From Silene latifolia (lineage: Eukaryota; Streptophyta; Magnoliopsida; Caryophyllales; Caryophyllaceae): a DNA stretch of 64,000 bases. The notes below the pieces were generated by a model, which was not told where the DNA came from, made no database searches, and worked only from the letters and a program-made list of their open reading frames with translations. Below, one piece after another: positions 1 through 10,773 of the stretch (positions within the stretch are counted from its first letter, which is position 1; every line of letters starts with the position of its first letter). Both the position numbers and the translations under genes were made by a program. The stretch spans positions 20,818,469-20,882,468 of the forward strand of contig NC_133538.1 in the NCBI RefSeq assembly GCF_048544455.1, read 5' to 3'.

Positions 1-2892
1 TGCCTGTGGCACAAGAGGTTTGCACACATTAGTCCAACTATTTTAAAGAAACTTAAGTCCATGGATTTAGTTCAAGGCTTGCCCTCAATTAAATTCGAGC
101 AAGAGACAATGTGTGACTCATGTGCCCGCTGCAAACATGTTAGATCCTCTTTTAAACCTAAGAGAATAGTTAGCACTAAATGACCACTTGAGATGGTACA
201 CATGGATTTATGTGGACCTATGAGAGTTAGAAGCCGTGGTGGATCAAAGTATGTATTTGTTCTAGTCGATGATTACTCAAGGTATGTCTGGCCAATCTTT
301 CTTTCCTCTAAAGATGAAACTTTCGATGAATTTGTGGTATTAATGAAGCTTGCCCAAAATATATTTGATAATAAGCTTATTTCGATTCGGACGGATCACG
401 GCACGGAATTTGATAATCAATTATTTATAGAATATTGTAGGGAAAATGGTGTGGGGCATAACTTCTCCGCACCACGTACCCCACAACAAAATGGTGTCGT
501 GGAACGTATGAATCGAACCCTAGAGGATATGGCTCGTACTATGCTTTTGTGTAGTGGCCTTCCTAGAAGCTTTTGGGCAGAAGCTGTTAGTACCGCATGC
601 TATGTGCATAATAGAGCTATGATCCGACCCATTTTGAAAAAGAATCCCTATGAACTTTTAAGAGGGAGAAAACCCAATATATCACATCTCCGTTGCTTCG
701 GGAGCAAATGCTTTGTTCACAATAATGGAAAAGAAAACTTAGGAAAATTTGACCCCCGAAGTGATGAAGCTGTTTTTCTAGGATATTCGGATCATAGTAA
801 AGCTTACAAAGTGTTCAATAAAAGAACCTTGCACATAGAAGAAAGTGTTCATGTTCGCTTTGACGAAGATAATGTGTTTGATAAAGCTGAACAGGAAGAA
901 GAGGATCCAGATGAGCCCGATTTCTTTCTAGCAAGAAATGAGCCTTTAAATGAAGATGAAGATATTCAAGGTATCAATGATGAACTAGAAAATTCTGCAA
1001 ACAATCCTAAGAGAAGTGATGAGTCCATAGTTAATGATACTATCGACCCTTCCTTGGATAAAGAAAGAGATCTTGAAGTTATACCTAATTATGTTGTAAC
1101 TTCCGATCCAAATCATGATATTTCTAATGAAGTTAGTGATGCTTCTGAAGAAAATCCCGAGTCCAACTCAGGGGGAACAAATCATGATTCTTCGTCTGCA
1201 GATGATGCTAGTCCATCAAATGATAATGAGCCTAGAGTTCTCAAAAAATGGAAACATCAAAGCTCCCACCCTTTGGACAAAATCCTAGGGGATCTAGAGC
1301 AAGGCATTAAAACTAGAAGGTCCTTGAATAATTTCTGCTCGTTCTTTTCGTTTCTATCAACTATTGAACCTACCAATATTAAAGAAGCTCTTGCTGAACC
1401 TGATTGGATAACCGCTATGCAAGATGAGCTTCAACAATTCGAACGCAATAAGGTATGGCACTTAGTGCCACGACCTAGTGATCGAACTGTTATTGGTACT
1501 AGATGGGTGTTTAGAAACAAATTGGACGATACAGAACTTATTACAAGAAACAAGGCACGACTAGTTGTCCAAGGCTACAATCAACAGGAAGGGATCGATT
1601 ATGACGAGACCTTTGCACCTGTAGCGAGACTTGAGGCTATACGTCTCATTATTGCCTTTGCTGCTCATAAAGGAATGAAACTGTTCCAAATGGACGTTAA
1701 GACAGCATTTCTTAATGGTTATTTGGAGGAAGAAGTCTATGTAGAACAACCTCCCGGATTTTTAGATAGCAAGTTTCAAAACCACGCCTATAAATTAGAC
1801 AAAGCTTTATATGGTTTGAAACAAGCTCCAAGGGCATGGTATGACAGATTATCCAAGTTTTTGTTACAAAATAATTTTACAAGAGGATCTGTCGATAAAA
1901 ACCTGTTCCTTAAATCCGAGGGTTCTAATTTACTTGTTGTACAAATTTATGTAGACGATATTATATTCGGTTCTACTAATGAAAAATTGTGCAAGTATTT
2001 TTCTGATCTAATGACTTCTGAGTTTGAAATGAGCATGATGGGAGAACTGAAGTACTTTCTAGGCTTACAAATTCAACAAACAAAGGATGGTATAAAGATA
2101 CACCAACAGAAATATATCAAGGAACTAATCCGAAAGTTCGGTATGGAAAATGCAAAATCATACGATACACCTATGGTACCTGAAAAGAAGATGACTATAG
2201 ATGAACATGGTAAGTGTGTCGATGAGACTACATATCGAGGTATGATTGGTTCACTTTTATATTTAACTGCAAGTCGTCCTGATATAATGTTTAGCGTATG
2301 TGTCTGTGCTCGATTTCAATCGTGCCCTAAAGAATCACATATGATTGCAGTTAAACGTATTTTGAGATATTTAATTGGTACATCTAATTTATACTTATGG
2401 TATCCACTTGAGTGTAATTTCGATCTAGTAGGATATTCAGATGCAGATTATGCAGGATGTTCTTTAGATAGGAAAAGCACTTCTGGGTATGCAACGTTTG
2501 TTGGACCTTGTATTATCACATGGGGATCAAAGAAGCAAAATTCAGTTGCAATGTCTACTGCTGAAGCCAAGTATGTATCTGCGGGACTGATATGTTCTCA
2601 ATTACTTTGGTTAAAGCAACAACTATGTGATTATGGTATAAATGTAGGTTGTATGCCTATTATGTGTGACAATACGAGTGCTATAGTAATTTCTAAGAAC
2701 CCTGCCCAGCACTCGAGGACCAAACATATAGATATTCGACACCATTTTCTACGGGATCATGTAGAGAAAGGCAACATTTCACTTGAATTTTGTAGTACTG
2801 AAAGGCAATGGGCTGATATCTTGACTAAGGCATTAGCTAGAAAACGCTTTGAGTTATTGAGACTTGAGATTGGTTTAATTAGTGATAATTAA
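1..2892 (+). pseudogene. pol: Copia pol fragment: GAG-pre-integrase, integrase, RT, RNase H
   Basis: The frame is open from base 1, with a zinc-binding H..H..CxxC segment at about 10-140, to the stop at 2892, except for one in-frame TGA at 181-183. The integrase core follows, with D in HMDLCGP, D in RTDHGTEF and E in [10 protein letters not shown]. An acidic linker covers about 880-1240. RT has [10 protein letters not shown] and the catalytic YVDD at about 1950. RNase H has SDADYAG, STAEAKY and DNTSA and runs to the end. In a full element this polyprotein copies and integrates the element. Apart from the single TGA the 899-codon frame from 193 is intact, so the copy is fairly young. A CGA to TGA change would explain the stop, but that is inference. 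The 5' part is outside the window. Confidence 0.9.
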
Positions 2893-3484
2893 ATCCGTCA
2901 TAATTATGTCCGGGAACCCGAATGACCGCTAGGAAGATAAGATTGTACGATTGTGTCCATATATTTTTGTTGCAAGTTTAATTATGTTAAATAATATTTA
3001 TTTTACGTGTTATATCTTGCTTATGTGTATGGTAGTATTTTAAATTCTGCATAATCACATTTCCTTACAAAAATCGACAAAATCTACAATAAACTGCCTT
3101 AATATAATAAAGATATTTTTATCTTATTATATTCCTACACAAATCCTGCACAAACTCCATCTCAAGATTTTCTTTCCTAATCTTACATTTAATAGGAGAT
3201 AATACCGAAAAAAAAAAAGAAAAAAAAAAAAAAAGAGGAAGGTGCGAAAAAAAAAGGAAAAACGCACGAAAAAAAAAAAAAAAAAGGGAAAGATGCCGAA
3301 AAAAAAAGGAAAGGCATTAAAGAATTTAAGGAAATTGGTATTATTTTCTATCTTTTAGGAATCCTATTCTTACCTAAACTCAAATTCCTTATGCTATATA
3401 TACCCCTTCAATCTCTCCATAATTCTCATCAATTCTAATCCTCTAAACCCTAATTATCTTTTACTACTATCTTCAATTTTAATA
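2893..3484 (+). promoter_or_regulatory. Spacer with A/purine tracts and internal TATA before env-like ORF
   Basis: This noncoding spacer separates pol from the env-like ORF. It contains four to five long A-rich purine runs (3206-3316) broken by short CG-containing spacers. A TATATATA box follows at 3395-3402, then a CT-rich stretch (about 3403-3470) and the ATG at 3485. TATA, a pyrimidine patch and a roughly 60-nt leader are the usual layout of a plant core promoter, so the third ORF may have its own transcript. That is inference from layout only. The A-runs could also act as nucleosome-depleted DNA. Confidence 0.45.
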
Positions 3485-5092
3485 ATGACTAATCAACCTA
3501 CAACCCGTTCTCAATCAAAGAAACATGTTGTTATTAGAAAGAAGGTAAGCCAATCACCCCCTCGAACTCGCTCCACCTCACCGGCCGAACCCCCTCGCTC
3601 CCCACGGTCCTTCGTCGACCAACCCGCCAACCTCACCAAGCGACGAAAATTGTTTAAGGGTAAGGGAAAGACGGTTTCGGAAATTGAGGTAAGTTCAAAG
3701 ACTGAAAACTATAAACTTCAAGATGGTTCTTCACGAGTTCTTTACGCACAGCATATGGATGATTACACCAACAATGGACTGAATAATCTTAGACTAACTC
3801 AAGTAGAAAGAAGGGATGTCAATCAAGTTGCTCAATATCGCATTCACGCAGGACGAGTATATTCGATTGATTGGTTAAAGAAATACAAAGCACTTGGGTT
3901 TTTCAGAAATTTTCTCAAAGATCAAGGATGGGAAAATATTGTTGCTGTAAGTGGTCCTGTCTTTCCTATTGAGGTATATCAATTTTATGCTTCTGTTCAT
4001 CTTAAGGAAGGAAATTTGTTTGTTGTGGTTAATGAGACTTCCATAAAAGTCTCACTGGTGATTCTGCGACTTGGCTCGAGTTCTGAAGGAGGAACCGAGA
4101 TCAATCCAAGCGTAGAATGGGGAGGTGTGTCACCCGAAAAAGGTTGATAGTGAAACGGTATTTCAAACAAGATGCAACTTAAATGCGAGACTATCTTAAC
4201 TGCGAAGTTGTCGCCAAAATTGAGGTTCTTTTTTAACTTTCTTTGGAATACCATTGTTCCTCGAAAAGAAGGTAGATATAAATTCGAGGCACATGAGATG
4301 ATTATTATGAAGGCTTGGCTTGAAGGAGAAAAGGTTAGTCTACCCTTGCTTGTGTTTCATAAAATTATACAAGCTAGTGTAACGGCTAAGATGGATGATT
4401 TCGCTTCTACTTTAAGTTTGCCTTATGGGAATTGGATATCTCGAATTTTAGAGAAGAAAGGAGTAATTGGGAAGCATAGTTATGGAGTTATCACTAATGA
4501 TGAGATGAGCGATCTTTACCTATCTTATATGAAGCTCGTTATTAATGGCAACGAATTAGGTTTTGAGACAAAAGGAGATAAAGGAGAAAAGGAAGGAAAA
4601 AGCAATGTGAGTTTTGATATGTTGGATTCAAAGATGGATTCAAACTTTACTTCTATTCTTGGACGGATTAATGAACAAGACAAGAAATTGGAAGAATTGT
4701 TTGACCTAATTAAAAAGGAAAGGAGAGTTGATACTAGTGGACCAAGTGAAATTAGCCCGGCTCGTCTAAATACCGTGTTGTCACGGTTTGATACACGCCT
4801 CGAAAGTGTTTTTAAAGCCGTCGTACGAACTCACTCCGAGTCTACTCAAATAAAGGAAGGTATGGCTAGTTTGGTTAAGTTTGGTGATGATCTTTTGCAA
4901 TCTGGGAAGGAGATGAGGTCTGAGATGCAAACTATATATGAAGCAGTTAAAGCAATGACTTTGAGGATTGGTAACTTTGATACTCGATTGACTGCCCAAG
5001 CTGCACTCCTAGACCATTGTCATGCGCGACTCGAGGACTTGGAATACCGCACCCGACCTAGGTCCAAACCGCCAAGCCCACGCTACCCTTGA
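3485..5092 (+). pseudogene. Sirevirus env-like third ORF, broken by a frameshift pair
   Basis: Two open segments in the same frame (3485-4147, 220 codons; 4172-5092, 306 codons) are separated by TGA TAG TGA at 4145-4153. The downstream sense appears to continue for a few codons in another frame, which suggests two small compensating indels. The N-terminus is basic and rich in Ser, Pro and Arg. The middle resembles the 'putative plant transposon protein' domain found in env-like ORFs of plant retroelements (DWLKKYKALGFF, DQGWENIV, FYASV). The C-terminal half is charged and heptad-like, probably coiled coil, and ends in a Pro/Arg tail. Sireviruses are known to carry such an env-like ORF with a coiled-coil C-terminus, of unproven function. 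No clear signal peptide or transmembrane segment is visible. Confidence 0.7.
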
Positions 5093-5342
5093 CCATCTTG
5101 CCCTAATCCATTCAACCTAGCCTTATCTTTTTAATTCCTTTGCTCACAATAAAAATCCATTCTTATGGATATCAGCTTTTTTAATTCTGCATTATTCCTT
5201 TTGTGATTACAAGTTTATATTATTATTATGCTAATTAAGAACTAGATTGCGTTTAATATAATATGTTTTTCATGATTAATTCTTGTCTCATAATATATTA
5301 TTCTGGTCGTTTTATGTTTGTTCTTATCTTTTCAATGATGCC

Positions 5343-5534
5343 AAGAGGGGGAATTGTTTTTATGATTTGCGACCGTCTCAAAGTTAATTCTCTCATGGCG
5401 TTCTATAGTTATAACTTTAAAGAGATCATTAGTTTTTGCGCTCAACTGTTCTATATTTTGGGAAGTATTATGTTGAGGGGGAACTAGACTTAGACACAAA
5501 TCATAGGAGACTTGTCATCATCAAAAAGAGGGAA
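5343..5534 (+). other. Multiple polypurine tracts before 3' LTR
   Basis: Three purine tracts lie at 5343-5353, 5475-5483 and 5523-5534. The last ends three bases before the LTR. Several PPT copies ahead of the 3' LTR are a described feature of Sireviruses. They prime plus-strand DNA synthesis. Confidence 0.65.
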
Positions 5535-6118
5535 TTTGTTGGACCTTTAGTCCTAATTAATTGTTTTGATAATGACAGTAATGATTTGTATGTGGACTTA
5601 ATATATAAACATATGCGTGTAATTGTGTGCTTAAGTCTTTATTTAGAAAGGAACAATTACAATGACGCAAGCTTGAAGTTTGGACCAAGGAGGTACAACT
5701 TCAAATATACTTGATCGATGTTTTCAAGAGAGATCAAGATTGGAAATCAACCACGAGACTCAAGATGAGAGACTTGTGAAGAGACGATTCGTTTACTGAA
5801 GATCTACTGAAGATTAGATAGTATAGGTCGTCATCCGGTAATGGTTTTACTTTGTTTGATTTAAAGGTTAGTGAAGTTATGACCTAATAGACATAACTTC
5901 ATTACTAGACAAAAATGATGCGTTAATTTTTGGAAAATATATTTTTAATGGTTTATAAAAATAAGAGAGTATTTATTTTAATTGGAATTAATTAATTAGA
6001 ATTTAAGTTAAATAAACTATTGGTTTGTAACACGATATTTATATCGTCATGCAACCTAGGGGTTTAACTAAATTCTATCTCGATTTGTTGCGGGCTATAG
6101 AAGCAAGAATGGACCGAA

Positions 6119-6200
6119 GGAGGCCTTGGGCCGGCCGAACCCTAGGGAGGCCGAAACCCTAGGTGGTCGAACCCTAGGAGGCCGAACCCTAGGAGGCCAA
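6119..6200 (+). repeat. Short tandem repeat GGCCGAACCCTAG in LTR U3
   Basis: About five imperfect copies of a 15-17 bp unit with core GGCCGAACCCTAGG stand head to tail, 100-180 bp upstream of the LTR TATA box. Each contains the palindrome CCTAGG. Such U3 repeats often act as enhancer-like elements; that role is inference here. Confidence 0.7.
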
Positions 6201-6241
6201 ACTCCATTCCTTTGCTCCTTACTTGTTCTTCAAGTTTTATA

Positions 6242-6307
6242 TTTCCAGAACATTCCTATGCCCTAATTCCAGAACATTCCAAACCCTAATTCACTCTACT
6301 ATAAATA
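6242..6307 (+). promoter_or_regulatory. Two perfect heat-shock elements plus TATA box in LTR
   Basis: TTCCAGAACATTC occurs at 6243-6255 and again at 6267-6279. Each is an exact match to the three-unit heat-shock element TTCnnGAAnnTTC bound by heat-shock factors. The copies are 24 bp apart as a direct repeat. TATAAATA follows at 6300-6307, 21 bp past the second copy. This position is what a heat-inducible promoter needs, and the same logic is known for the Arabidopsis copia element ONSEN. The motif match is seen directly; heat induction is inferred. Confidence 0.75.
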
Positions 6308-6910
6308 CTCTCATTCATTCAACATTAATTGTTGACACACACATCTACAAATTTCAAGAGAGAAAAATATTTTAAGCAAAAATCATTTGAGCTTTAATTC
6401 TTATTTTCCAAATTTGCTTATACAAAAATTACGCATCAAATTTGTCAATCACTCAAAGAAAAATCGTTATAGGATATTAAATACACAAGGATAGTATACT
6501 CACTCGCATAACGTGAGATTAGTATTTGTCGTTGTATTTTTCTTATTAACGTAAGAGCAACCTAGAGTATTTAGCGATACTCAATCTGAGTTATACTCAT
6601 ATAGTTGATTATACGAGTGGATTGATAATTTTTGTAATCCGGAGAAAGGTACTAAAAATTATTAATCGAGAATAGTGGACGTAGGTTTCGACTTGTGAAA
6701 CTGAACCACTTCAAAATCCTGTGTGTCTCTCTTTCTCTCTCTCTTTATTATTGTTATTTCGATTTTGCATTTATTGTTAATAATTTAATTAGTTAATTTT
6801 AATCAATAAAATCAAGTAATTAATTTATATCATATATTTCGAAAAAGCGGTCATCGTTTTTAATACTCAATTCACCCCCCCTCTTTCGTATTCGATCAAT
6901 AGACTCCACA

Positions 6911-7759
6911 TTATCCAAATATGGACTAAACACCCGATTCATTAGGTCCATGAACACGGTCGTGGCATTTGTCAACCCAAACGACATCACAACGAACTCA
7001 TAATGCCCGTACCTTGATCGGAACACGGTCTTAGGAACATTCACGTCTCTTATCCTTAGTTGATTGTAACCCGACCTCAAGTCTATCTTGGAAAATACTC
7101 CGGCTCCACTTAGTTGACCAAATAATTCATCAATTCTTGGCAATGGATACTTGCTCTTGATGGTAAGATTGTTTAATTAACGATACTCGATACATAGTAT
7201 CATGCTACAATTCTTTTTCTTCAGAAAGAGCATCGGTGCTCCCCATGGGAAACACTTGGTCGGATGTATCCCTTATCGAACAACTCATATAGTTGCTTCT
7301 TCAATTGTTCTAACTCTTTTGGACCCATCCGGTACGGGGCCTTAGAGATTGGTCTCGCTCCCAATTTCAAGTCCACACTAAACTCAATCTCTATTGGTGC
7401 AGGTAATTCGGGCAACTCCTCCGGAATTGCGTCCACAAACTCTTCGACCATGGTGTTTCTTAGGCTTAGGGTCCCTCTACTATAGTGTCTCTTACATGAC
7501 ACAATATCATGGGACAACCCTTCTTTAACCACGACTTTAAGGTCATCACCGAAATTAGCTTAACTTTGGGTTTGACCACAAAACCTCTATATGAAACTCT
7601 AACACCCCTAGGACCTTTTAAAGATAGTTTCTTTTGATGACAATATATATTGGCCTTATACTTACTTAGCCAATCCATTCCCAAAATTACTTCAAATCCC
7701 TCTAAAGGAAACTCAAAAAGGTTCACAGGAAAGTTCACTTCTCCCACTATGACCGACAC
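6911..7759 (-). pseudogene. pol: Gypsy-1 protease end, linker and truncated RT
   Basis: Three broken frames are visible on the minus strand. Bases 7759-7466 hold the end of the protease, with the conserved ILGMDWLSKYKA segment. Bases 7532-7221 hold the linker into RT ([15 protein letters not shown], then [15 protein letters not shown]). Bases 7143-6911 hold RT through [15 protein letters not shown]. The catalytic xxDD box should come next but was separated by the Sirevirus insertion. At least two frameshifts separate these pieces. The annealing region between 7221 and 7143 is partly lost. The fragment is non-functional. Confidence 0.8.
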
Positions 7760-8955
7760 TGTAATACCACGGGTTTCTAAGTCTGTTACTCGGCCGCATA
7801 TGGCTTACTCGGCCGAGTAAGTGTGTCGTGTGTTTCTGGACAGTCTACTGCCCAATAATACTCGGCCGAGTATGGGAAAGGATTAGAGTTATTTAAGACG
7901 CGTTTTACAGTTTCTAATCAATTTTACAAAACCTAGGCAGTACAACGTAAATCTAATCCTCTCCAAATCTCTCTCTCAAGTGCGCATTAGTTCATCTTTT
8001 GTTGCGTCGATTGTGTCGGTAAGGTTTTGATTTCATAAGTTCTATTGATTTATCTTTAGGGTTTTGCATAATTTGTGATTTGGGGGAAAGGGGTTTTTGC
8101 ATATGGTAATTGGAATTATGTGATTGTTGTTAGGTGGAGAATTCGTAGAGGAGCCTTTCTAGCTTGCGTGTTTGTCTCATTGCAGTTGTGTTAAGGTAGG
8201 GTTTCCCTACTCGGTTTACTGTTAATTGATTTAAGATTGTATTGTGATTGTTGTACGATTGATATTGTGATTATCTGCTGATTGTTGAATTGGAGTTGGG
8301 TGTTGGAGTTGTGATGGTTGATGGTGATGTTCGCGAAGTGCGTCCTCGGCTGAGTGGAGTCACTTGCGGGAGTGGCTTCACGCCCTAGTTTTGCCCTCTA
8401 TCGAACCCCCCACAGGAGGGGATGTGCACATTAATGGACAGGGTTATCGCTCGTTGATGAGCAGGGGCTTAGGTAGGTACAGCTGTGGTCCCCCACTGGC
8501 AGGGCTACACACTTTAGTGTGTAGTCGGTTATATGTTGTGATTGGGAGTCGGAGGTGGATGATGATCAGCTGGTATCTTTCGTACTTGTCTTATGTTGAT
8601 TATACAGTAACTGACCCCGTTGTTGTTTTATAAAATCTGTGGTGATCCATTCGGGGATGGTGAGCAGATTGTGACAGGTGATGATGTTTACTAGCTATGG
8701 GGACGAGATGGGGAGTCATCACTCGAGTCTAGCTTTCGCTGTCATGAGATTTATCATTCAGTTTTAGGTGTTGAACATTAGTAACCTTTATTTTGGTTTT
8801 GAATTTTGGAACATGTAAACTTTTATCAATTATACTTTAATAATTGTGTTTTAGATTGGTAACTTTGATATACTAACCTTGGGCAACCGAGATGGTGACG
8901 GTCTCTCATGCTAGGGTGGTCCTGGTAAGGCACCTTGGTATGTGGGGGTGTCACT
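7760..8955 (+). repeat. Solo LTR inside gypsy-1 protease, TSD GACAC
   Basis: The insert begins TGTAATACCACG and ends GGGTGTCACT. It is flanked by GACAC at 7755-7759 and 8956-8960, and the gypsy-1 protease reading resumes on both sides, so this is a clean insertion. One base at the end departs from the expected terminal CA. There is no internal coding region, so it is a solo LTR left by LTR-LTR recombination. Near its start it carries three ACTCGGCCGAGT-like dyads, then an AT-rich TATA-like TTATTTAAG at about 7889. It therefore reads as plus strand and appears related to the gypsy-1 LTR. Confidence 0.75.
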
Positions 8956-10362
8956 GACACTTCCTTAAACAATCATGAACACACTACGGACTCACCCGAC
9001 GGTAACACCACGTCATCACTCAGCAACTCACCTTTCCTCAATCCTAAGGTCGACACATGACTCCTAGACATGAACGAATGTGTATCCCCTGAGTCAAACA
9101 AATAAAAAAAGGTTGAGAGTTAACAAGAAAAGTACCCGAGACAACATGAGCATCCTCCTCGGCGGTTTGCTTCTCCATGGCGAATAACTTCCCACTAGCC
9201 TTTAGTGCTTCTTGGACGGTGCTTGCGAAAGTAGTAGGTTTAGCTTCTGAGACTTGAATTCCATTATAGCTTGGCCTTTGTGATGGCGCTCACCGGTTGA
9301 AGTTCCCATGTCCATATCCACCATTGAAGTTCAAATTCGGGTTCCTTTGATTGGTCCAAGATCCCGAGTTGTGGTTTCTCACCATACTTTAGGAGGGAGC
9401 TTGGTAGAACCACCCTTACCCAAACCTCTGGTAGGACCCCCTTTCGGCACTAGTACATTCATTTATTTTGTGTCCAAGACCACCACAATTATAAAATCTC
9501 AAAAATCCGCCCTCACTAGAGGCCCTCCCTCCATTGCCATTTAACTTTACATAACCGCTCATGTGAGGTCCTCCTGAGTATGACTTTGATTGATGAAAAT
9601 TTAGCTTCTTTTGGCGGGATCCACCTCCTTCGTTATCGGCCCTTCTCTTTTACCAGGTCCTCTCCTTAGCCTCCCTAGTCATTTTAATTAGCATCTCCGC
9701 ATTTCTGGACCTAGCGTAAATATCCTTCACGTCTGTTAACACGCCCGCCGGAATCTTCTCAAGAACTTTCAAGATTAATCCTTTTTCAAACTTAAGAGCC
9801 AAGAGTTGTTGGCTAAGATGAAGGTTCTCCACGTAGGTAAGAAGTTCATTAAACTTGATATAGTACTCTTGTACGGTCATCCCCTCCGACATCACAAAGC
9901 TATCAAAATCCACTTTGAGCTTGCTTCGTACGTGTTCGGGAATGAACTCATCCCTCATCTCGGTCTTGAAGTTCCTCTAAGGGATCACGGCCTCTCCTTA
10001 GCTCCTATATTAATCCTTAATAGATTCCCGCTCCTTGTACCACCATAGGCCTGCTTGGCCTCCTAGATAGAAAGCGGCTTGCTCCACTTGCAATTCTTTG
10101 GGGCAATGCACCACCTTAAAGATATTTTCCATCTCCCTCATCCAATTACCAAAGAGATTTGGCTCACCTACCCATCATACTTGGTAGGCCGATGGCGTGC
10201 CATGGTCGTACTTATGGCCGAAGCTTCGACCACCACCTCTCTCTTCTTGGTTACTTCCTTTAGGGCCTCCGTGAGAGCCTCATTTTGTGCTACGATCCTT
10301 TCAACCTCTTCATCAGAGCTACGGGGTGGTCCGGATGCCGATTTAGCTCTTCTTGACGGCAT
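8956..10362 (-). pseudogene. gag: Gypsy-1 gag, zinc knuckle and protease start, decayed
   Basis: On the minus strand a likely start at 10362 opens MPSRRAKSASGPP, followed by a coiled segment (EEVERIVAQNEALTEAL) to a stop near 10165. The retrotransposon gag domain resumes in another frame at 9958-9650 (DEFIPEHVRSKLK, MTVQEYYIKFNEL). A CCHC knuckle at about 9500-9455 has lost its first Cys (FYNCGGLGHKINEC). The start of the protease lies at about 9140-8961, up to the solo LTR. Several stops and frameshifts make it non-functional. Confidence 0.75.
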
Positions 10363-10431
10363 TCTAGCTTCAATAACCAAGGTAAACTTCAACATATGTC
10401 TCACCATTAGAGACAAACACGATTGGCCCAA

Positions 10432-10773
10432 GATAGGGGACCCCTCGATCGAGTGTCAGGCACCACTCGGCCAAGTTCCCTTCCACTCAGTCGAGTACGC
10501 GACAATACTCGGTATACTGCCCAACTTTCCATGAAGTCCCCAAATCTGCCACACAGTCCACTCGGTCGAGTGCTAGGGGACACTTGGTCGAGTGGACTAT
10601 ACTCGGTCGAGTACGCCTCCTACTCAGTCGAGTGTGCAACTCTTTAGGAATTTTTCAGATTCTGGAAAATTGACCACTCGGTCGAGTGCCTATTGCACGA
10701 CCGAGTGCCTATTTCTCGGCCAAGTTCCCTCCCTCCACTTGACCAAGTGCACCTCCCAGGGGTTCCACACATA
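10432..10773 (-). repeat. Gypsy-1 leader with array of CTCGGTCGAGTG dyads
   Basis: This noncoding stretch, directly upstream of gag on the minus strand, holds about eleven copies of the dyad CACTCGGTCGAGTG and one-base variants (TACTCGGTCGAGTA, CACTCAGTCGAGTA, CACTTGGTCGAGTG) spaced irregularly by 10-40 bp. Similar arrays lie in the gypsy-1 LTR (37795-37985) and, in small number, in the solo LTR at 7760. No primer-binding site is seen; it was probably lost in the deletion that also truncated copia-A. Confidence 0.7.

Larger units (their letters stand above)
1..6910 (+). mobile_element. Sirevirus-type Ty1/copia element, cut by window start
   Basis: The order is integrase, RT, RNase H, an additional env-like ORF, several polypurine tracts and a long 3' LTR. 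This is the layout of the Sirevirus (SIRE/Maximus) lineage of copia elements. RT motifs such as YVDDIIFG and [12 protein letters not shown] also fit that lineage. The element entered gypsy-1 inside its reverse transcriptase: the minus-strand gypsy reading frame stops at base 6911, directly after the LTR end. The other half of that frame, the 5' LTR, gag and protease lie outside the window, so the TSD (expected to be TTATC on this strand) cannot be checked. Confidence 0.88.
5537..6910 (+). repeat. Sirevirus 3' LTR
   Basis: The 1374-bp LTR starts TGTTGG directly after a polypurine tract and ends CCACA at 6910, where the gypsy-1 reverse transcriptase frame resumes on the minus strand. It contains a short tandem repeat (6119-6200), two heat-shock elements (6242-6280), TATAAATA at 6300-6307, and near its end the C-run followed by CTCTTT typical of Sirevirus LTRs. 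The partner 5' LTR is outside the window, so the 5' end rests on the TG terminus and the PPT. Confidence 0.8.
6911..10773 (-). mobile_element. Gypsy-1 body: decayed chromovirus-like Ty3/gypsy, minus strand
   Basis: Read on the minus strand from 10773 to 6911 are a leader with dyad motifs, gag, a zinc knuckle, protease and the first part of RT. RT wording such as [25 protein letters not shown] and [14 protein letters not shown] is that of chromoviruses, probably Tekay/Del-like. The RT is cut off at 6910/6911 by the Sirevirus. The protease is split by a solo LTR (7760-8955). At 10773/10774 the element meets a truncated copia-A LTR. Its own LTR continues in pieces at 19556-20491 and 37593-38001. 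Every coding part has stops or frameshifts. Confidence 0.8.

Noticed and set aside
10440..10760. CRISPR-like array of short repeats
   Set aside because: Dyad units with irregular spacing inside plant retroelement noncoding DNA, without spacers of constant length or cas genes.
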